Shown here piece after piece: positions 13,001-27,014 of a stretch of DNA of 64,000 nt. The stretch's first letter is position 1, and each line of letters begins with the position of its first letter. The position numbers and the translations under genes were made by a program. The DNA lies in NCBI GenBank assembly GCA_947652605.1, contig CANTFG010000098.1, positions 90,039 through 154,038 on the forward strand, read 5' to 3'. The notes beneath the pieces were generated by a model. That model had not been told where the DNA came from, ran no database searches, and was given only the letters and a program-made list of their open reading frames with translations. This DNA comes from Elmis aenea (Eukaryota > Arthropoda > Insecta > Coleoptera > Elmidae).

Positions 13001-14878
13001 TCCCTGAGCGACTATTTTGAAACAATTTTAATTATTGATTTGTATATCACAGGAACAGTTTATCCATCGCCTCTTTATATGAATACAATTGTTTTGCATA
13101 TGTCTTTCAATGAGCTGGTTTTAATTTTTAATAATTTCCTAAAAATACAGTGCTTTAGTTAATACATATGTTCCTTGAGCGACTATATCTAAACAATTTT
13201 AATTATTGATTTGTATATGACAGGAACAGTTTATCCATCGCCTTTTTACATGAATACAATTGTTTTGCATATGTCTTTCAATGAGCTGGTTTTAATTTTT
13301 AATAATGTCTTAAAAATACCGTGCTTTAGTTAATACATATGTTCCTTGAGCGACTATTTCGAAACAATTTTAATTATTGATTTGTATATCACAGGAACAG
13401 TTTATCCATCGCCTTTTTACATGAATACAATTGTTTTGCATATGTCTTTCAATGAGCTGGTTTTAATTTTTAATAATGTCTTAAAAATACCGTGCTTTAG
13501 TTAATACATATGTTCCTTGAGCGACTATTTCGAAACAATTTTAATTATTGATTTGTATATCACAGGAACAGTTTATCCATCGCCTCTTTATATGAATACA
13601 ATTGTTTTGCATATGTCTTTCAATGAGCTGGTTTTAATTTTTAATAATTTCCTAAAAATACCGTGCTTTAGTTAATACATATGTTCCTTGAGCGACTATT
13701 TCTAAACAATTTTAATTATTGATTTGTATATCACAGGAACAGTTTATTCATCGCTTCTTTACATGAATACAATTGTTTTGCATATGTCTTTCAATGAGCT
13801 GGTTTTAATTTTTAATAATTTCCTAAAAATACCGTGCTTTAGTTAATACATATATTCCTTGAGCGACTATTTCTGAACAATTTTAATTATTGATTTGTAT
13901 ATCACAGGAACAGTTTATCCATCGCCTCTTTACATGAATACAATTGTTTTGCATATGTCTTTCAAAGAGCTGGTTTTAATTTTTAATAATTTCCTAAAAA
14001 TACCGTGCTTTAGTTAATACATATGTTCCTTAAGCAACTATTTCGAAACAATTTCAATTATTGATTTGTATATCACTGGAACAGTTTATCCATCGCCTCT
14101 TTACATGAATACAATTGTTTTGCATATGTCTTTCAATGAGCTGGTTTTAATTTTTAATGATTTCCAAAAAATACCGTGCTTTAGTTCATACATATGTTCC
14201 TTGAGCGACTATTTCGAAACAATTTTAATTATTGATTTGTATATCACAGAAACAGTTTATCCATCGCCTCTTTACATGAATACAATTGTTTTGCATATGT
14301 CTTTCAATGAGCTGGTTTTAATTTTTAATAATTTCCTAAAAATACCGTGCTTTAGTTAATACATATGTTCCTTGAGCGACTATTTCTAAACAATTTTAAT
14401 TATTGATTTGTATATCACAGGAACAGTTTATCCATCGCCTCTTTACATGAATACAATTGTTTTGCATATGTCTTTCAATGAGCTGGTTTTAATTTTTAAT
14501 AATTTCCTAAAAATACAGTGCTTTAGTTAATACATATGTTCCTTGAGCGACTATTTCTAAACAATTTTAATTATTGATTTGTATATGACAGGAACAGTTT
14601 ATCCATCGCCTTTTTACATGAATACAATTGTTTTGCATATGTCTTTCAATGAGCTGGTTTTAATTTTTAATAATGTCTTAAAAATACCGTGCTTTAGTTA
14701 ATACATATGTTCCTTGAGCGACTATTTCTAAACAATTTTAATTATTGATTTGTATATCACAGGAACAGTTTATCCATCGCCTCTTTACATGAATACAATT
14801 GTTTTGCATATGTCTTTCAAAGAGCTGGTTTTAATTTTTAATAATTTCCTAAAAATACCGTGCTTTAGTTAATACATA
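10090..14878. repeat. 29-monomer tandem duplication, copy 2
   Basis: This is collinear with 5131-9918. Differences seen by eye include loss of the K marker in the E copy (10945-11115), TAAATC instead of TATATC in two O1 copies (11116 and 11800), a TTCTAA head in the D copy (12827), and a single-base insertion near 12200 that makes one monomer 172 bp. The TAAATC change places a stop codon upstream in the open frame, so the O1-O2 frames in this copy start later (11197 and 11881). Confidence 0.9.
12142..12313 (+). repeat. Monomer with 1-bp insertion (172 bp)
   Basis: A Q-type monomer reads CACAGGAAACAG where others read CACAGGAACAG, an extra A in a short A run. The equivalent monomer in copy 1 (7183-7353) lacks it, so the insertion arose after the 29-monomer duplication. 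Confidence 0.9.
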
Positions 14879-17800
14879 TGTTCCTTAAGCGACTATTTCG
14901 AAACAATTTCAATTATTGATTTGTATATCACTGGAACAGTTTATCCATCGCCTCTTTACATGAATACAAATGTTTTGCATATGTCTTTCAATGAGCTGGT
15001 TTTAATTTTTAATGATTTCCAAAAAATACCGTGCTTTAGTTCATACATATGTTCCTTGAGCGACTATTTCGAAACAATTTTAATTATTGATTTGTATATC
15101 ACAGGAACAGTTTATCCATCGCCTCTTTACATGAATACAATTGTTTTGCATATGTCTTTCAATGAGCTGGTTTTAATTTTTAATAATTTCCTAAAAATAC
15201 CGTGCTTTAGTTAATACATATGTTCCTTGAGCGACTATTTCTAAACAATTTTAATTATTGATTTGTATATCACAGGAACAGTTTATCCATCGCCTCTTTA
15301 CATGAATACAATTGTTTTGCATATGTCTTTCAATGAGCTGGTTTTAATTTTTAATAATTTCCTAAAAATACCGTGCTTTAGTTAATACATATGTTCCTTG
15401 AGCGACTATTTCTAAACAATTTTAATTATTGATTTGTATATCACAGGAACAGTTTATCCATCGCCTCTTTACATGAATACAATTGTTTTGCATATGTCTT
15501 TCAATGAGCTGGTTTTAATTTTTAATAATGTCTTAAAAATACCGTGCTTTAGTTAATACATATGTTCCTTGAGCGACTATTTCTAAACAATTTTAATTAT
15601 TGATTTGTATATCACAGGAACAGTTTATCCATCGCCTCTTTACATGAATACAATTGTTTTGCATATGTCTTTCAATGAGCTGGTTTTAATTTTTAATAAT
15701 TTCCTAAAAATACAGTGCTTTAGTTAATACATAAGTTCCTTGAGCGACTATTTCTAAACAATTTTAATTATTGATTTGTATATGACAGGAACAGTTTATC
15801 CATCGCCTTTTTACATGAATACAATTGTTTTGCATATGTCTTTCAATGAGCTGGTTTTAATTTTTAATAATGTCTTAAAAATACCGTGCTTTAGTTAATA
15901 CATATGTTCCTTGAGCGACTATTTCTAAACAATTTTAATTATTGATTTGTATATCACAGGAACAGTTTATCCATCGCCTCTTTACATGAATACAATTGTT
16001 TTGCATATGTCTTTCAAAGAGCTGGTTTTAATTTTTAATAATTTCCTAAAAATACCGTGCTTTAGTTAATACATATGTTCCTTAAGCGACTATTTCTAAA
16101 CAATTTTAATTATTGATTTGTATATGACAGGAACAGTTTATCCATCGCCTCTTTACATGAATACAATTGTTTTGCATATGTCTTTCAATGAGCTGGTTTT
16201 AATTTTTAATGATTTCCAAAAAATACCGTGCTTTAGTTCATACATATGTTCCTTGAGCGACTATTTCGAAACAATTTTAATTATTGATTTGTATATCACA
16301 GGAACAGTTTATCCATCGCCTCTTTACATGAATACAATTGTTTTGCATATGTCTTTCAATGAGCTGGTTTTAATTTTTAATAATTTCCTAAAAATACCGT
16401 GCTTTAGTTAATACATATGTTCCTTGAGCGACTATTTCTAAACAATTTTAATTATTGATTTGTATATCACAGGAACAGTTTATCCATCGGTTCTTTACAT
16501 GAATACAATTGTTTTGCATATGTCTTTCAATGAGCTGGTTTTAATTTTTAATAATTTCCTAAAAATACCGTGCTTTAGTTAATACATATGTTCCTTGAGC
16601 GACTATTTCTAAACAATTTTAATTATTGATTTGTATATCACAGGAACAGTTTATCCATCGCTTCTTTACATGAATACAATTGTTTTGCATATGTCTTTCA
16701 ATGAGCTGGTTTTAATTTTTAATAATGTCTTAAAAATACCGTGCTTTAGTTAATACATATGTTCCTTAAGCGACTATTTCGAAACAATTTTAATTATTGA
16801 TTTGTATATCACAGGAACAGTTTATCCATCGCCTCTTTACATGAATACAATTGTTTTGCATATGTCTTTCAATGAGCTGGTTTTAATTTTTAATAATTTC
16901 CTAAAAATACCGTGCTTTAGTTAATACATATGTTCCTTGAGCGACTATTTCTAAACAATTTTAATTATTGATTTGTATATCACAGGAACAGTTTATCCAT
17001 CGCTTCTTTACATGAATACAATTGTTTTGCATATGTCTTTCAATGAGCTGGTTTTAATTTTTAATAATTTCCTAAAAATACCGTGCTTTAGTTAATACAT
17101 ATATTCCTTGAGCGACTATTTCTGAACAATTTTAATTATTGATTTGTATATCACAGGAACAGTTTATCCATCGCCTCTTTACATGAATACAATTGTTTTG
17201 CATATGTCTTTCAAAGAGCTGGTTTTAATTTTTAATAATTTCCTAAAAATACCGTGCTTTAGTTAATACATATGTTCCTTAAGCGACTATTTCGAAACAA
17301 TTTCAATTATTGATTTGTATATCACTGGAACAGTTTATCCATCGCCTCTTTACATGAATACAATTGTTTTGCATATGTCTTTCAATGAGCTGGTTTTAAT
17401 TTTTAATGATTTCCAAAAAATACCGTGCTTTAGTTCATACATATGTTCCTTGAGCGACTATTTCGAAACAATTTTAATTATTGATTTGTATATCACAGAA
17501 ACAGTTTATCCATCGCCTCTTTACATGAATACAATTGTTTTGCATATGTCTTTCAATGAGCTGGTTTAAATTTTTAATAATTTCCTAAAAATACCGTGCT
17601 TTAGTTAATACATATGTTCCTTGAGCGACTATTTCTAAACAATTTTAATTATTGATTTGTATATCACAGGAACAGTTTATCCATCGCCTCTTTACATGAA
17701 TACAATTGTTTTGCATATGTCTTTCAATGAGCTGGTTTTAATTTTTAATAATTTCCTAAAAATACAGTGCTTTAGTTAATACATATGTTCCTTGAGCGAC

Positions 17801-18298
17801 TATTTCTAAACAGTTTTAATTATTGATTTGTATATGACAGGAACAGTTTATCCATCGCCTTTTTACATGAATACAATTGTTTTGCATATGTCTTTCAATG
17901 AGCTGGTTTTAATTTTTAATAATGTCTTAAAAATACCGTGCTTTAGTTAATACATATGTTCCTTGAGCGACTATTTCTAAACAATTTTAATTATTGATTT
18001 GTATATCACAGGAACAGTTTATCCATCGCCTCTTTACATGAATACAATTGTTTTGCATATGTCTTTCAAAGAGCTGGTTTTAATTTTTAATAATTTCCTA
18101 AAAATACCGTGCTTTAGTTAATACATATGTTCCTTAAGCGACTATTTCGAAACAATTTCAATTATTGATTTGTATATCACTGGAACAGTTTATCCATCGC
18201 CTCTTTACATGAATACAATTGTTTTGCATATGTCTTTCAATGAGCTGGTTTTAATTTTTAATGATTTCCAAAAAATACCGTGCTTTAGTTCATACATA

Positions 18299-18469
18299 TG
18301 TTCCTTGAGCGACTATTTCGAAACAATTTTAATTATTGATTTGTATATCACTGGAACAGTTTATCCATCGCCTTTTTACATGAATACAATTGTTTTGCAT
18401 ATGTCTTTCAATGAGCTGGTTTTAATTTTTAATAATGTCTTAAAAATACCGTGCTTTAGTTAATACATA
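18299..18469 (+). repeat. O1/M chimeric monomer
   Basis: The head has CACTGG (O1 marker A54T) but a TTTTAATT body. The tail has GCCTTTTTAC and AATGTCTT, both M markers. The switch lies between positions 54 and 76. The open frame of the upstream O1 continues through it (18170-18463). Confidence 0.75.
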
Positions 18470-20863
18470 TGTTCCTTGAGTGACTATTTCGAAACAATTT
18501 TAATTATTGATTTGTATATCACAGAAACAGTTTATCCATCGCCTCTTTACATGAATACAATTGTTTTGCATATGTCTTTCAATGAGCTGGTTTTAATTTT
18601 TAATAATTTCCTAAAAATACCGTGCTTTAGTTAATACATATGTTCCTTGAGCGACTATTTCTAAACAATTTTAATTATTGATTTGTATATGACAGGAACA
18701 GTTTATCCATCGCCTCTTTACATGAATACAATTGTTTTGCATATGTCTTTCAATGAGCTGGTTTTATTTTTTAATAATTTCTTAAAAATACCGTGCTGCA
18801 GTTAATACATATGTTCCTTGAGCGACTATTTCTAAACAATTTTAATTATTGATTTGTATATGACAGGAACAGTTTATCCATCGCCTTTTTACATGAATAC
18901 AATTGTTTTGCATATGTCTTTCAATGAGCTGGTTTTAATTTTTAATAATGTCTTAAAAATACCGTGCTTTAGTTAATACATATGTTCCTTAAGCGACTAT
19001 TTCGAAACAATTTTAATTATTGATTTGTATATCACAGGACAAGTTTATCCTTCGCATCTTTACATGAATACAATTGTTTTGCATATGTCTTTCAATGAGC
19101 TGGTTTTAATTTTTAATAATTTCCTAAAAATACCGTGCTTTAGTTAATACATATGTTCCTTGAGCGACTATTTCTAAACAATTTTAATTATTGATTTGTA
19201 TATCACAGGAACAGTTTATCCATCGCCTCTTTACATGAATACAATTGTTTTGCATATGTCTTTTAATGAGCTGGTTTTAATTTTTAATAATTTCTTAAAA
19301 ATACCGTGCTTTAGTTAATACATATGTTTCTTGAGCGACTATTTCTAAACAATTTTAATTATTGATTTGTATATCACAGGAACAGTTTATCCATCGCCTC
19401 TTTACATGAATACAATTGTTTTGCATATGTCTTTCAATGAGCTGGTTTTAATTTTTAATAATTTCCTAAAAATACCGTGCTTTAGTTAATACATATGTTC
19501 CTTAAGCGACTATTTCGAAACAATTTTAATTATAGATTTGTATATCACAGGAACAGTTTATCCATCGCCTCTTTACATGAATACAATTGTTTTGCATATG
19601 TCTTTCAATGAGCTGGTTTTAATTTTTAATAATTTCCTAAAAATACCGTGCTTTAGTTAATACATATGTTCCTTGAGCGACTATTTCGAAACAATTTTAA
19701 TTATTGATTTGTATATTACAGGAACAGTTTATCTATCGCCTCTTTACATGTATACAATTGTTTTGCATATGTCTTTCAAAGAGCTGGTTTTAATTTTTAA
19801 TAATTTCCTAAAAATACCGTGCTTTAGTTAATACATATGTTCCTTGAGCGACTATTTTGAAACAATTTTAATTATTGATTTGTATATCACAGGAACAGTT
19901 TATCCATCGCCTCTTTACATGAATACAATTATTTTGCATATGTCTTTTAATGAGCTGGTTTTAATTTTTAATAATTTCCTAAAAATACCGTGCTTTAGTT
20001 AATACATATGTTCCTTAAGCGACTATTTCGAAACAATTTCAATTATTGATTTGTATATCACAGAAACAGTTTATCCATCGCCTCTTTACATGAATACAAT
20101 TGTTTTGCATATGTCTTTCAATGAGCTGGTTTTAATTTTTAATAATTTCCTAAAAATACCGTGCTTTAGTTAATACATATGTTCCTTGAGCGACTATTTC
20201 TAAACAATTTTAATTATTGATTTGTATATCACAGGAACAGTTTATCCATCGCTTCTTTACATGAATACAATTGTTTTGCATATGTCTTTCAATGAGCTGG
20301 TTTTAATTTTTAATAATTTCCTAAAAATACCGTGCTTTAGTTAATACATATATTCCTTGAGCGACTATTTCTGAACAATTTTAATTATTGATTTGTATAT
20401 CACAGGAACAGTTTATCCATCGCCTCTTTACATGAATACAATTGTTTTGCATATGTCTTTCAAAGAGCTGGTTTTAATTTTTAATAATTTCCTAAAAATA
20501 CCGTGCTTTAGTTAATACATATGTTCCTTAAGCGACTATTTCGAAACAATTTCAATTATTGATTTGTATATCACTGGAACAGTTTATCCATCGCCTCTTT
20601 ACATGAATACAATTGTTTTGCATATGTCTTTCAATGAGCTGGTTTTAATTTTTAATGATTTCCAAAAAATACCGTGCTTTAGTTCATACATATGTTCCTT
20701 GAGCGACTATTTCGAAACAATTTTAATTATTGATTTGTATATCACAGAAACAGTTTATCCATCGCCTCTTTACATGAATACAATTGTTTTGCATATGTCT
20801 TTCAATGAGCTGGTTTTAATTTTTAATAATTTCCTAAAAATACCGTGCTTTAGTTAATACATA

Positions 20864-21033
20864 TGTTCCTTGAGCGACTATTTCTAAACAATTTTAATTA
20901 TTGATTTGTATACACAGGAACAGTTTATCCATCGCCTCTTTACATGAATACAATTGTTTTGCATATGTCTTTCAATGAGCTGGTTTTAATTTTTAATAAT
21001 TTCCTAAAAATACCGTGCTTTAGTTAATACATA
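20864..21033 (+). repeat. Monomer with 1-bp deletion (170 bp)
   Basis: A near-consensus TTCTAA copy reads GTATACACAGG where others read GTATATCACAGG, so one T is missing near 20911. I did not see this deletion in another monomer, which makes it a private, probably recent change. Confidence 0.88.
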
Positions 21034-21717
21034 TGTTCCTTGAGCGACTATTTCTAAACAATTTTAATTATTGATTTGTATATGACAGGAACAGTTTATC
21101 CATCGCCTTTTTACATGAATACAATTGTTTTGCATATGTCTTTCAATGAGCTGGTTTTAATTTTTAATAATGTCTTAAAAATACCGTGCTTTAGTTAATA
21201 CATATGTTCCTTGAGCGACTATTTCTAAACAATTTTAATTATTGATTTGTATATCACAGGAACAGTTTATCCATCGCCTCTTTACATGAATACAATTGTT
21301 TTGCATATGTCTTTCAATGAGCTGGTTTTAATTTTTAATAATTTCCTAAAAATACCGTGCTTTAGTTAATACATATGTTCCTTGAGCGACTATTTCTAAA
21401 CAATTTTAATTATTGATTTGTATATCACAGGAACAGTTTATCCATCGCCTCTTTACATGAATACAATTGTTTTGCATATGTCTTTCAATGAGCTGGTTTT
21501 AATTTTTAATAATTTCCTAAAAATACCGTGCTTTAGTTAATACATATATTCCTTGAGCGACTATTTCTGAACAATTTTAATTATTGATTTGTATATCACA
21601 GGAACAGTTTATCCATCGCCTCTTTACATGAATACAATTGTTTTGCATATGTCTTTCAATGAGCTGGTTTTAATTTTTAATAATTTCCTAAAAATACCGT
21701 GCTTTAGTTAATACATA

Positions 21718-23425
21718 TGTTCCTTGAGCGACTATTTCGAAACAATTTTAATTATTGATTTGTATATCACAGAAACAGTTTATCCATCGCCTCTTTACAT
21801 GAATACAATTGTTTTGCATATGTCTTTCAATGAGCTGGTTTTAATTTTTAATAATTTCCTAAAAATACCGTGCTTTAGTTAATACATATGTTCCTTGAGC
21901 GACTATTTCTAAACAATTTTAATTATTGATTTGTATATCACAGGAACAGTTTATCCATCGCCTCTTTACATGAATACAATTGTTTTGCATATGTCTTTCA
22001 ATGAGCTGGTTTTAATTTTTAATAATTTCCTAAAAATACAGTGCTTTAGTTAATACATATGTTCCTTGAGCGACTATTTCTAAACAATTTTTATAATTGA
22101 TTTGTATATGACAGGAACAGTTTATCCATCGCCTTTTTACATGAATACAATTGTTTTGCATATGTCTTTCAATGAGCTGGTTTTAATTTTTAATAATGTC
22201 TTAAAAATACCGTGCTTTAGTTAATACATATGTTCCTTGAGCGACTATTTCTAAACAATTTTAATTATTGATTTGTATATCACAGGAACAGTTTATCCAT
22301 CGCCTCTTTACATGAATACAATTGTTTTGCATATGTCTTTCAAAGAGCTGGTTTTAATTTTTAATAATTTCCTAAAAATACCGTGCTTTAGTTAATACAT
22401 ATGTTCCTTAAGCGACTATTTCTAAACAATTTTAATTATTGATTTGTATATGACAGGAACAGTTTATCCATCGCCTCTTTACATGAATACAATTGTTTTG
22501 CATATGTCTTTCAATGAGCTGGTTTTAATTTTTAATGATTTCCAAAAAATACCGTGCTTTAGTTCATACATATGTTCCTTGAGCGACTATTTCGAAACAA
22601 TTTTAATTATTGATTTGTATATCACAGAAACAGTTTATCCATCGCCTCTTTACATAGATACAATTGTTTTGCATGTCTTTCAATGAGCTGGTTTTAATTT
22701 TTAATAATTTCCTAAAAATACCGTGCTTTAGTTAATACATATGTTCCTTGAGCGACTATTTCTAAACAATTTTAATTATTGATTTGTATATCACAGAAAC
22801 AGTTTATCCATCGTCTCTTTACATGAATACAATTGTATTGCATATGTCTTTCAATGAGCTGGTTTTAATTTTTAATGATTTCCTAAAAATACCGTGCTTT
22901 AGTTAATACATATGTTCCTTGAGCGACTATTTTTAAACAATTTTAATTATTGATTTGTATATCACAGGACAAGTTTATCCTTCGCATCTTTACATGAATA
23001 CAATTGTTTTGCATATGTCTTTCAATGAGCTGGTTTTAATTTTTAATAATTTCCTAAAAATACCGTGCTTTAGTTAATACATATGTTCCTTGAGCGACTA
23101 TTTCTAAACAATTTTAATTATTGATTTGTATATCACAGGAACAGTTTATCCATCGCCTCTTTACATGAATACAATTGTTTTGCATATGTCTTTCAATGAG
23201 CTGGTTTTAATTTTTAATAATTTCCTAAAAATACCGTGCTTTAGTTAATACATATGTTTCTTGAGCGACTATTTCTAAACAATTTTAATTATTGATTTGT
23301 ATATCACAGGAACAGTTTATCCATCGCCTCTTTACATGAATACAATTGTTTTGCATATGTCTTTCAATGAGCTGGTTTTAATTTTTAATAATTTCCTAAA
23401 AATACCGTGCTTTAGTTAATACATA
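21718..23425. repeat. 10-monomer tandem duplication, copy 1
   Basis: The order is O2, Q, M, K, X, O2 with 2-bp deletion, W, D with TTTTTAAAC head, TTCTAA, TGTTTC-headed. The total is 1708 bp (10 x 171 minus 2). The next 1708 bp repeat the same order, including the deletion. This copy alone has CATAGATAC in the deleted O2 monomer and a TTTTTATAATTG body in its M monomer. Confidence 0.88.
22573..22741 (+). repeat. O2 monomer with 2-bp deletion (169 bp)
   Basis: GCATGTC replaces GCATATGTC, losing one AT of the internal CATATG. Four O2 monomers carry the same deletion (22573, 24281, 31289 and 32997), all directly after an X monomer and before a W monomer. The deletion closes the open frame early, giving the 80-codon frames ending at 22686, 24394, 31402 and 33110. 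It is a lineage marker for the 10-monomer block and its large-scale copy. Confidence 0.92.
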
Positions 23426-25133
23426 TGTTCCTTGAGCGACTATTTCGAAACAATTTTAATTATTGATTTGTATATCACAGAAACAGTTTATCCATCGCCT
23501 CTTTACATGAATACAATTGTTTTGCATATGTCTTTCAATGAGCTGGTTTTAATTTTTAATAATTTCCTAAAAATACCGTGCTTTAGTTAATACATATGTT
23601 CCTTGAGCGACTATTTCTAAACAATTTTAATTATTGATTTGTATATCACAGGAACAGTTTATCCATCGCCTCTTTACATGAATACAATTGTTTTGCATAT
23701 GTCTTTCAATGAGCTGGTTTTAATTTTTAATAATTTCCTAAAAATACAGTGCTTTAGTTAATACATATGTTCCTTGAGCGACTATTTCTAAACAATTTTA
23801 ATAATTGATTTGTATATGACAGGAACAGTTTATCCATCGCCTTTTTACATGAATACAATTGTTTTGCATATGTCTTTCAATGAGCTGGTTTTAATTTTTA
23901 ATAATGTCTTAAAAATACCGTGCTTTAGTTAATACATATGTTCCTTGAGCGACTATTTCTAAACAATTTTAATTATTGATTTGTATATCACAGGAACAGT
24001 TTATCCATCGCCTCTTTACATGAATACAATTGTTTTGCATATGTCTTTCAAAGAGCTGGTTTTAATTTTTAATAATTTCCTAAAAATACCGTGCTTTAGT
24101 TAATACATATGTTCCTTAAGCGACTATTTCTAAACAATTTTAATTATTGATTTGTATATGACAGGAACAGTTTATCCATCGCCTCTTTACATGAATACAA
24201 TTGTTTTGCATATGTCTTTCAATGAGCTGGTTTTAATTTTTAATGATTTCCAAAAAATACCGTGCTTTAGTTCATACATATGTTCCTTGAGCGACTATTT
24301 CGAAACAATTTTAATTATTGATTTGTATATCACAGAAACAGTTTATCCATCGCCTCTTTACATGAATACAATTGTTTTGCATGTCTTTCAATGAGCTGGT
24401 TTTAATTTTTAATAATTTCCTAAAAATACCGTGCTTTAGTTAATACATATGTTCCTTGAGCGACTATTTCTAAACAATTTTAATTATTGATTTGTATATC
24501 ACAGAAACAGTTTATCCATCGTCTCTTTACATGAATACAATTGTATTGCATATGTCTTTCAATGAGCTGGTTTTAATTTTTAATGATTTCCTAAAAATAC
24601 CGTGCTTTAGTTAATACATATGTTCCTTGAGCGACTATTTTTAAACAATTTTAATTATTGATTTGTATATCACAGGACAAGTTTATCCTTCGCATCTTTA
24701 CATGAATACAATTGTTTTGCATATGTCTTTCAATGAGCTGGTTTTAATTTTTAATAATTTCCTAAAAATACCGTGCTTTAGTTAATACATATGTTCCTTG
24801 AGCGACTATTTCTAAACAATTTTAATTATTGATTTGTATATCACAGGAACAGTTTATCCATCGCCTCTTTACATGAATACAATTGTTTTGCATATGTCTT
24901 TCAATGAGCTGGTTTTAATTTTTAATAATTTCTTAAAAATACCGTGCTTTAGTTAATACATATGTTTCTTGAGCGACTATTTCTAAACAATTTTAATTAT
25001 TGATTTGTATATCACAGGAACAGTTTATCCATCGCCTCTTTACATGAATACAATTGTTTTGCATATGTCTTTCAATGAGCTGGTTTTAATTTTTAATAAT
25101 TTCCTAAAAATACCGTGCTTTACTTAATACATA
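23426..25133. repeat. 10-monomer tandem duplication, copy 2
   Basis: This matches 21718-23425 monomer for monomer, then diverges into N-Y-c-P-S-E. Its last monomer has TTTACTTAATAC in place of TTTAGTTAATAC, a private change found again only at 33679-33849, the corresponding place in the large duplication. So the 10-monomer duplication came before the copying of this segment. Confidence 0.87.
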
Positions 25134-26159
25134 TGTTCCTTAAGCGACTATTTCGAAACAATTTTAATTATAGATTTGTATATCACAGGAACAGTTTATC
25201 CATCGCCTCTTTACATGAATACAATTGTTTTGCATATGTCTTTCAATGAGCTGGTTTTAATTTTTAATAATTTTCTAAAAATACCGTGCTTTAGTTAATA
25301 CATATGTTCCTTGAGCGACTATTTCGAAACAATTTTAATTATTGATTTGTATATTACAGGAACAGTTTATCTATCGCCTCTTTACATGTATACAATTGTT
25401 TTGCATATGTCTTTCAAAGAGCTGGTTTTAATTTTTAATAATTTCCTAAAAATACCGTGCTTTAGTTAATACATATGTTCCTTGAGCGACTATTTCGAAA
25501 CAATTTTAATTATTGATTTGTATATCACAGGAACAGTTTATCCATCGCCTCTTTACATGAATACAATTGTTTTGCATATGTCTTTCAATGAGCTGGTTTT
25601 AATTTTTAATAATTTCCTAAAAATACCGTGCTTTAGTTAATACATATGTTCCTTAAGCGACTATTTCGAAACAATTTCAATTATTGATTTGTATATCACA
25701 GAAACAGTTTATCCATCGCCTCTTTACATGAATACAATTGTTTTGCATATGTCTTTCAATGAGCTGGTTTTAATTTTTAATAATTTCCTAAAAATACCGT
25801 GCTTTAGTTAATACATATGTTCCTTGAGCGACTATTTCTAAACAATTTTAATAATTGATTTGTATATCACAGGAACAGTTTATCCATCGCTTCTTTACAT
25901 GAATACAATTGTTTTGCATATGTCTTTCAATGAGCTGGTTTTAATTTTTAATAATTTCCTAAAAATACCGTGCTTTAGTTAATACATATATTCCTTGAGC
26001 GACTATTTCTGAACAATTTTAATTATTGATTTGTATATCACAGGAACAGTTTATCCATCGCCTCTTTACATGAATACAATTGTTTTGCATATGTCTTTCA
26101 AAGAGCTGGTTTTAATTTTTAATAATTTCCTAAAAATACCGTGCTTTAGTTAATACATA

Positions 26160-27014
26160 TGTTCCTTAAGCGACTATTTTGAAACAATTTCAATTATTGA
26201 TTTGTATATCACTGGAACAGTTTATCCATCGCCTCTTTACATGAATACAATTGTTTTGCATATGTCTTTCAATGAGCTGGTTTTAATTTTTAATGATTTC
26301 CAAAAAATACCGTGCTTTAGTTCATACATATGTTCCTTGAGCGACTATTTCGAAACAATTTTAATTATTGATTTGTATATCACAGAAACAGTTTATCCAT
26401 CGCCTCTTTACATGAATACAATTGTTTTGCATATGTCTTTCAATGAGCTGGTTTTAATTTTTAATAATTTCCTAAAAATACCGTGCTTTAGTTAATACAT
26501 ATGTTCCTTGAGCGACTATTTCTAAACAATTTTAATTATTGATTTGTATATCACAGGAACAGTTTATCCATCGCCTCTTTACATGAATACAATTGTTTTG
26601 CATATGTCTTTCAATGAGCTGGTTTTAATTTTTAATAATTTCCTAAAAATACAGTGCTTTAGTTAATACATATGTTCCTTGAGCGACTATTTCTAAACAA
26701 TTTTAATTATTGATTTGTATATGACAGGAACAGTTTATCCATCGCCTTTTTACATGAATACAATTGTTTTGCATATGTCTTTCAATGAGCTGGTTTTAAT
26801 TTTTAATAATGTCTTAAAAATACCGTGCTTTAGTTAATACATATGTTCCTTGAGCGACTATTTCTAAACAATTTTAATTATTGATTTGTATATCACAGGA
26901 ACAGTTTATCCATCGCCTCTTTACATGAATACAATTGTTTTGCATATGTCTTTCAAAGAGCTGGTTTTAATTTTTAATAATTTCCTAAAAATACCGTGCT
27001 TTAGTTAATACATA
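26160..27014 (+). repeat. Representative 5-monomer module O1-O2-Q-M-K (855 bp)
   Basis: This module is the most frequent sub-unit. Successive O1 or X monomers lie 855 bp apart at 14024/14879, 17273/18128, 26160/27015, 28041/28896 (854 after a deletion), 35047/35902, 36928/37783, 44110/44965, 46846/47701 and 61723/62578, and with a chimeric second O1 at 9064/9919. O1 and O2 carry TTCGAA while Q and M carry TTCTAA, so the TTTCGAAA palindrome alternates in pairs along the module. A 4-monomer form made by O2/Q fusion exists at 6157-6840 and 11116-11799. Confidence 0.87.

Larger units (their letters stand above)
14879..21717. repeat. Mosaic block, monomers 88-127, short-range duplications
   Basis: This has no single long repeat. 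Monomers 14879-15562 match 16076-16759 at a 7-monomer offset (1197 bp): an O1-like copy, a TTCGAA copy with CACAGG, a TTCTAA copy, and a copy ending AATGTCTT. The module S-E-O1-O2-Q-M-K-O1 follows at 16931-18298. An O1/M chimera is at 18299-18469. The run N-Y-c-P-S-E-O1-O2 occupies 19496-20863. Part of it (16247-17272) resembles 45136-46161 and 47872-48897, so the block is related to the later 16-monomer duplication. Confidence 0.78.
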
